Positions 9,770-12,608 of a stretch of DNA of 12,608 nucleotides are shown here, piece after piece. The position numbers and the translations under genes are program-made. Within the stretch, counting starts at the first letter, position 1, and the number at the start of each line of letters is the position of its first letter. This stretch comes from Clostridia bacterium (GTDB lineage Bacteria > Bacillota_E > SLMV01 > PUMD01), in assembly GCA_003563755.1 (NCBI GenBank), contig PWUB01000239.1, positions 1 through 12,608 of the forward strand. The letters run 5' to 3'. A model generated the notes under the pieces. It made no database searches. It saw nothing but the letters and a program-made list of their open reading frames with translations, and had not been told where the DNA came from.

Positions 9770-9855
9770 GCATGACCACTCCTCCATATCCCCTACTCAG
9801 ATAAGGTTGAAGTTGCTGGCCCCGGTTAGCGCCCACATTAGGCACCGACCGGGGC
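9642..9855 (-). ncRNA. Candidate structured RNA, four hairpins, minus strand
   Basis: This stretch between the DUF2283-like gene and the integrase remnant has no convincing coding frame. It contains hairpins at 9819-9855 (outer 8 pairs, inner 5), 9751-9769 (8 pairs, 3-base loop), 9662-9703 (17 pairs, 8-base loop) and 9642-9658 (6 pairs). Plus-strand A.C mismatches at C9830/A9844, C9752/A9768, C9671/A9694, A9672/C9693 and C9643/A9657 all become G.U pairs in minus-strand RNA. No position favours the plus strand; the two-base internal loop of the first hairpin is neutral. This points to a minus-strand transcript. I recognise no known RNA family, and a DNA-level role (recombination or replication site) remains possible. 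Confidence 0.4.
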
Positions 9856-9868
9856 TCTTGTTTACTGG

Positions 9869-10153
9869 TTATCCTCGGACAATGCCGTAGTAGGCATCTA
9901 TGGTAGGAATGTCAATGGTAAATGGAAGAACGTCGGATAGAACTGAGACATCCTGCTCCGAGTAATCCATAATAATCACTCCGATAGGAACCTGGCTTCT
10001 TGACAGGACCGTCACGATGACGCCTGGAGCTGGCTCTCGATCATATGAGGGCCCATCGTGATCAACCAGACGAGAAGCATACAGGATATCGAAGGCCCTG
10101 TCGTATGTGACGGAGACAGCCCCGTGGTTTGTCACAAGACTAGGGACGCTCAT
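9869..10153 (-). CDS. DUF2283-like small protein, putative antitoxin
   Basis: This 94-residue protein resembles the DUF2283 fold. It has VSVTYDRAFDILYASRL (the family's YDxxxDxLYI-like strand), then APGVIVTVLSRSQVPIGVIIMDYSE (the PGVxxxxxxxGxxxGxEIxD-like strands). A C-terminal tail of about 25 residues is extra compared with the short family core. The ATG at 10153 has GGAGG eight bases upstream. The start overlaps the end of the upstream DUF4258-like gene by 14 bases, the layout of a toxin-antitoxin pair with the putative antitoxin second. Base composition is visibly lower in G+C than the flanking core genes, which fits acquisition. The antitoxin role is inference from context. Confidence 0.65.
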   Translation of the reverse strand: MSVPSLVTNHGAVSVTYDRAFDILYASRLVDHDGPSYDREPAPGVIVTVLSRSQVPIGVIIMDYSEQDVSVLSDVLPFTIDIPTIDAYYGIVRG

Positions 10154-10391
10154 ACAAGATGCCTCCTTCGGTCTTTTCCTGCTTGGTTTGCCGCTTGAAC
10201 ATTACGGTCATCACTTCCCTAGTCTCATCTTCCCCGACGTGTACGGGCATTACAACATTCATAATATGGTCTGAACCCGATAAAGCCAAGTGCCTGACAT
10301 ATCGTTCACGGTTGCAACGCTTAGGGTCCGCTATGATAAGCTCGGGAGCCTTTGCGGTACGTATCAGGGGTTCCGGGCTCCCTGCGACCAT
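10140..10391 (-). CDS. DUF4258-like protein, N-terminally shortened; putative toxin
   Basis: This 83-residue frame shows a DUF4258-like pattern: PEPLIRTAKAPELIIADPKR, RERYVRHLAL, HIMNVVMPV, then ETREVMTVMFKR. Related proteins usually start further upstream with a His-Ala-Arg segment before the PEPLI-like helix. Here only RKHMVAGSPEPL is kept, and the frame further upstream runs without family likeness into the 5' region of the oppositely oriented S41 gene. A local start is ATG 10391 with AGAGGTAGG a few bases upstream, so a shortened product could be made. It overlaps the DUF2283-like gene by 14 bases. It may be inactive because of the lost N-terminus. DUF4258 is thought to be a nuclease-like fold, but activity is not shown by the sequence. 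Confidence 0.5.
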   Translation of the reverse strand: MVAGSPEPLIRTAKAPELIIADPKRCNRERYVRHLALSGSDHIMNVVMPVHVGEDETREVMTVMFKRQTKQEKTEGGILYERP

Positions 10392-10463
10392 GTGTTTCCT
10401 ACCTCTGGTTGGACGGGCGGGGAGCCGCGATGATCCGGAGTCGACGACAAGGAGGTGAATCCC

Positions 10464-11783
10464 GTGCCGCGGTTGAGGACCATCGGTCTCATCGTTTTGA
10501 TGCTCTTTGTGCTGCCGGTGATCCCGGGGTGTGACGAGCCTGAGCTGACTCCGGAGCAGAGGTCGTGGCTGTGGGACCTCGAATACCTCCGCAGAAAACT
10601 GCTCTGCGAGCATCCGGATCCCTTCTTCGTGATCACAGAAGAGGAGTTCGACCTGCAGATGGACGCCATCAAGGACGGCCTGGTTGGTCTGAGTTACGAT
10701 GAGTTCCAGGTGGGCCTCATGCAGTTGATCGCGTCGTTGGGAGACGATCATACGAGTCTGATGGCCTCCCTTGAGGATCGGGCGCGGTTTCCGGTCGTCT
10801 TCAGGTGGTTCTCCGATGGTCTGTATGTGATACGGGTGGCGCGGGTGCACGCCGAAATCCTGGGCGGGCGCGTGGAATCCATACAGGGTCACTCCCCCGA
10901 CGAGATCATGGATGCTCTCGACAGCATAATACCGAGCGAGACGGAGGGCTGGCTGAAGAGCTCCATCATGCCTCAGATCGTGACGCGGTCCATACTGCAG
11001 GCCCTGGGCGTCATCGACGGGGACTTTATGACCGTAGCCGTCATCGATGCCGAGGGGGAGCTGGTCGTCGAAAAACTGGAGGCATCCACGGAGACTGCTG
11101 ATATGGTGGGAGTTCTCGACGATGTCGACCTCCCCCTGTATCTGTCCAACACCCACCTCAACTTCTGGTACGAATCTGTGCCCTCGGAGAGGCTGCTTTA
11201 CTTCCAGTACAACCGGTGCGTGGACGCCCAGCGTGGATCGCAGGAGGGGCCGTCATTTGCGGAGGTGTTCGAGGAGATGTGTGACTTCGCGCGGGAGGTC
11301 GAGGTGGACGCATTCATCGTCGACCTCAGGTTCAACATCGGCGGCAACTCCAGCATCGCCACCCCCTTTTTCCGAACCCTGCTGAGAGCGGGTGTTCTGA
11401 GGGACTCCAGAGGTCACAACCTGAGCTTGAAGGGGACCATGTTCGGCATAATCGGATGGCGAACGATCTCGTCGGGCAGGATCCATGCCTCCGAGCTGAA
11501 GCTTCGCAACCGGGCCACCATGTTCGGTGAGCCCACCGGTGGTCTCATCAACTCCTACGGCAACGTCAAGAGCTTCGAGTTGCCCAACACCGGGCTGACG
11601 ATCCGGCATTCAACGAGGCTCATCCATACCCAGCGGGAATCGCCATGGACCCTGGAGGAGGGGACATTTCGTAGACCCTATGAGCCTCACTACCTGGTGC
11701 CCCTCACTTTCGAGGACTATGCGGCGGGTCGCGATCCCGTGGTGGCCGCCATCCTGCAATACGTCAGGGAGGAGACCAGGTAA
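10464..11783 (+). CDS. S41-like peptidase, predicted lipoprotein
   Basis: The GTG at 10464 has AAGGAGG (10449-10455) eight bases upstream; a GTG at 10455 would overlap that site. The 439-residue protein begins with a hydrophobic signal sequence ending VIPGC, so Cys23 is a likely lipidation site and the protein would sit outside the membrane. The N-terminal helical part (HPDPFFVITEEEFD ... LIASLGDDHTSL) and the C-terminal domain match a group of S41 (C-terminal-processing-like) peptidases. Markers are DLRFNIGGNSS (from 287), WRTISSG (332-338, with S336/S337 where the S41 nucleophile is expected), GEPTGG (355-360) and a terminal DYAAGRDPVVAAIL. No clear PDZ domain or GKG-type lysine motif is seen. 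The substrate is unknown. It appears monocistronic, at the edge of the accessory segment. Confidence 0.85.
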   Translation: MPRLRTIGLIVLMLFVLPVIPGCDEPELTPEQRSWLWDLEYLRRKLLCEHPDPFFVITEEEFDLQMDAIKDGLVGLSYDEFQVGLMQLIASLGDDHTSLMASLEDRARFPVVFRWFSDGLYVIRVARVHAEILGGRVESIQGHSPDEIMDALDSIIPSETEGWLKSSIMPQIVTRSILQALGVIDGDFMTVAVIDAEGELVVEKLEASTETADMVGVLDDVDLPLYLSNTHLNFWYESVPSERLLYFQYNRCVDAQRGSQEGPSFAEVFEEMCDFAREVEVDAFIVDLRFNIGGNSSIATPFFRTLLRAGVLRDSRGHNLSLKGTMFGIIGWRTISSGRIHASELKLRNRATMFGEPTGGLINSYGNVKSFELPNTGLTIRHSTRLIHTQRESPWTLEEGTFRRPYEPHYLVPLTFEDYAAGRDPVVAAILQYVREETR

Positions 11784-11814
11784 CGGGGCCCAGAGTCCGA
11801 GCGCCCGCCGCGGG

Positions 11815-11880
11815 GCGGTCTCACCTGACACTCTCCGTACCCAGGGGCATCGCATCGTATGGGCAGAGTGCTGAGACCGC
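11815..11880. terminator. Long interrupted hairpin between convergent genes
   Basis: Nested arms GCGGTCTCA/TGAGACCGC (11815-11823, 11872-11880), CACTCT/AGAGTG (11829-11834, 11865-11870) and CCCA/TGGG (11840-11843, 11860-11863) form one long imperfect hairpin. It lies between the converging S41 and LapA-like genes (a 223-base gap), so it may end transcription from both sides. No T tract follows on either strand, so factor-independent termination is uncertain. Confidence 0.4.
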
Positions 11881-12006
11881 GGGGAGACACCGTCAGCTGA
11901 CAAGGCGCGCTCGCACCCGGAACCTGGAGGCAATATGCACGGACCCTATGATGAGCATGCTGCTCCGGCTGTGTCATCCGTACCCCATTTACTGGTTGCA
12001 TCCGAA

Positions 12007-12345
12007 TCATTGCCTGATCGATCTGCGTCGACGGCGTCTAGCATCGAGGAGGGCGATGATGGCCCCCAGGGCAACCGAACCAAAAATCACGACGAACAGA
12101 GGCATTTCGAGTTTGGTGAAGATGAGGTTCAGGGTGATTGTCTGAGTGTTGAGGATGGCAAAGACAAGGACCAGGGCCAGTAGCATGAGACGCACAACGG
12201 TCTGCCAGCTGATGGGCCTGCGGCGGGGCAGCTCTTCTTGGTCGGGCTCAGGGCGCCGGCTGTAATCAGGGGAGGGGCGTGAACCCCCCGGTTGATTGCG
12301 GGCATCATGGGTACCAGTACTCTTTCGGGACTCAGTCGGCGACAT
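12007..12345 (-). CDS. LapA-domain (DUF1049) small membrane protein
   Basis: This 112-residue protein has a Pro/Arg/Glu-rich hydrophilic N-terminus (about 1-47), a first membrane segment (about 49-66), then the family-typical AILNTQTITLNLIFTKLEMPL, a second membrane segment (about 81-100) and a very basic end (DARRRRRR). That is the LapA (lipopolysaccharide assembly protein A, DUF1049) domain layout. In bacteria without lipopolysaccharide its role is unknown, so the LPS name should not be taken as function. ATG 12345 is chosen over longer frames because AAGGAGG lies nine bases upstream. The long N-terminal extension before the domain is unusual next to the short family core. Confidence 0.83.
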   Translation of the reverse strand: MSPTESRKSTGTHDARNQPGGSRPSPDYSRRPEPDQEELPRRRPISWQTVVRLMLLALVLVFAILNTQTITLNLIFTKLEMPLFVVIFGSVALGAIIALLDARRRRRRSIRQ

Positions 12346-12608
12346 GATCAACCACCTCCTTGGATACGGTTCCTTTTTGACTGCCTCGGACCGCCCCTGC
12401 GTCCTGCTGAGGATCACCGCACCGCTGCATCCGACGCGGCACAGTTGTCTGCTCACAGGTATTCCTTCTCTGTCGAAGCTGCCTTTGCCTGCCCGCAGGG
12501 GCAACGAACCGAGGGAATCGCTTTTCTGTGCTCCCTTCTGGATGCTCCAGTTGGGGAATTCGACTGGCGAGGGGAGGATTCCGTCATCGAGGGAGTCGGT
12601 CCGTGAGC
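12346..12608. other. Non-coding stretch upstream of the LapA-like gene
   Basis: The final 263 bases show no gene I can support on either strand. Frames that cross it lack ribosome-binding sites and family likeness. It should contain the promoter of the LapA-like gene on the minus strand, but no clear -35/-10 pair stands out. Confidence 0.4.

Noticed and set aside
9639..9845. 68-residue minus-strand frame across the hairpin region
   Set aside because: Its composition and lack of family likeness suggest no protein, and the same bases form the hairpins described.
9640..9860. T-box or integron attC site
   Set aside because: ACCGCGG and GTTAG-like words occur, but the T-box AGGGTGGNACCGCG core and paired attC core sites are absent.
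9819..9862. Plus-strand terminator (hairpin followed by TCTTGTTT)
   Set aside because: No plus-strand gene ends upstream of it, and the inner stem pairs better on the minus strand.
10392..11156. Upstream extension of the DUF4258-like frame on the minus strand
   Set aside because: It is open but antisense to the S41 gene and shows no family likeness; only the part after about 10400 looks like a real protein.
11935..12183. 82-residue plus-strand frame with GGAGG before its ATG
   Set aside because: Most of it is antisense to the LapA-like gene and its composition is that of a shadow; the ribosome-binding site is probably chance.
8933..12608. Second copy of the tRNA-Ala 3' end as attR of an integrated element
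   Set aside because: I found no repeat of the T-arm and acceptor sequence downstream in the window; it may lie outside or be lost.

Overview
The window is about 60% G+C and looks like the chromosome of an anaerobic Gram-positive-type bacterium. A high-GC Bacillota of the Clostridia or thermophilic-Clostridia kind fits best, but an anaerobic Actinomycetota-like lineage is not excluded. The main clue is ribosomal protein L27 with an N-terminal extension (LQLFAHKK), encoded next to the Prp protease that removes such extensions. LCP-family cell-wall attachment and strong Shine-Dalgarno sites with frequent TTG/GTG starts also fit.

Positions 1-8784 form a compact, co-directional (+) housekeeping block. 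It holds a radical SAM protein (5' end outside the window), a DUF2344 protein overlapping it, an RNase E/G-family ribonuclease with KH-like and TRAM-like C-terminal parts, then rplU, prp (ysxB), rpmA, obgE, nadD, an LCP-LytR_C protein and rsfS. Consensus-like promoters precede rplU and the LCP gene. The block links ribosome biogenesis (L21, L27, Prp, Obg, RsfS), RNA processing, NAD synthesis and wall assembly. The yqeK gene that often sits between nadD and rsfS is absent.

A tRNA-Ala(GGC) gene at 8860-8932, with its own near-perfect promoter and a following hairpin, marks the border of an accessory segment (about 8980-10440). On the minus strand this segment carries, in transcription order: an N-terminally shortened DUF4258-like protein, an overlapping DUF2283-like protein (a toxin-antitoxin-like pair), a 280-base stretch rich in hairpins, and a decayed tyrosine integrase. 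The integrase has an internal deletion, an amber codon just after its first catalytic arginine, and no C-terminal catalytic half. The segment reads as the worn remnant of an element integrated at the tRNA gene.

The most unusual signal is in the 9640-9856 stretch. Four hairpins there contain five A.C mismatches on the plus strand, each of which becomes a G.U wobble on the minus strand. Two of the hairpins share a common sequence. This suggests a minus-strand structured RNA that matches no class I recognise.

From 10464 on, the window holds an S41-like peptidase lipoprotein (+) and a small LapA-domain membrane protein (-). The two converge on a long interrupted hairpin between them.
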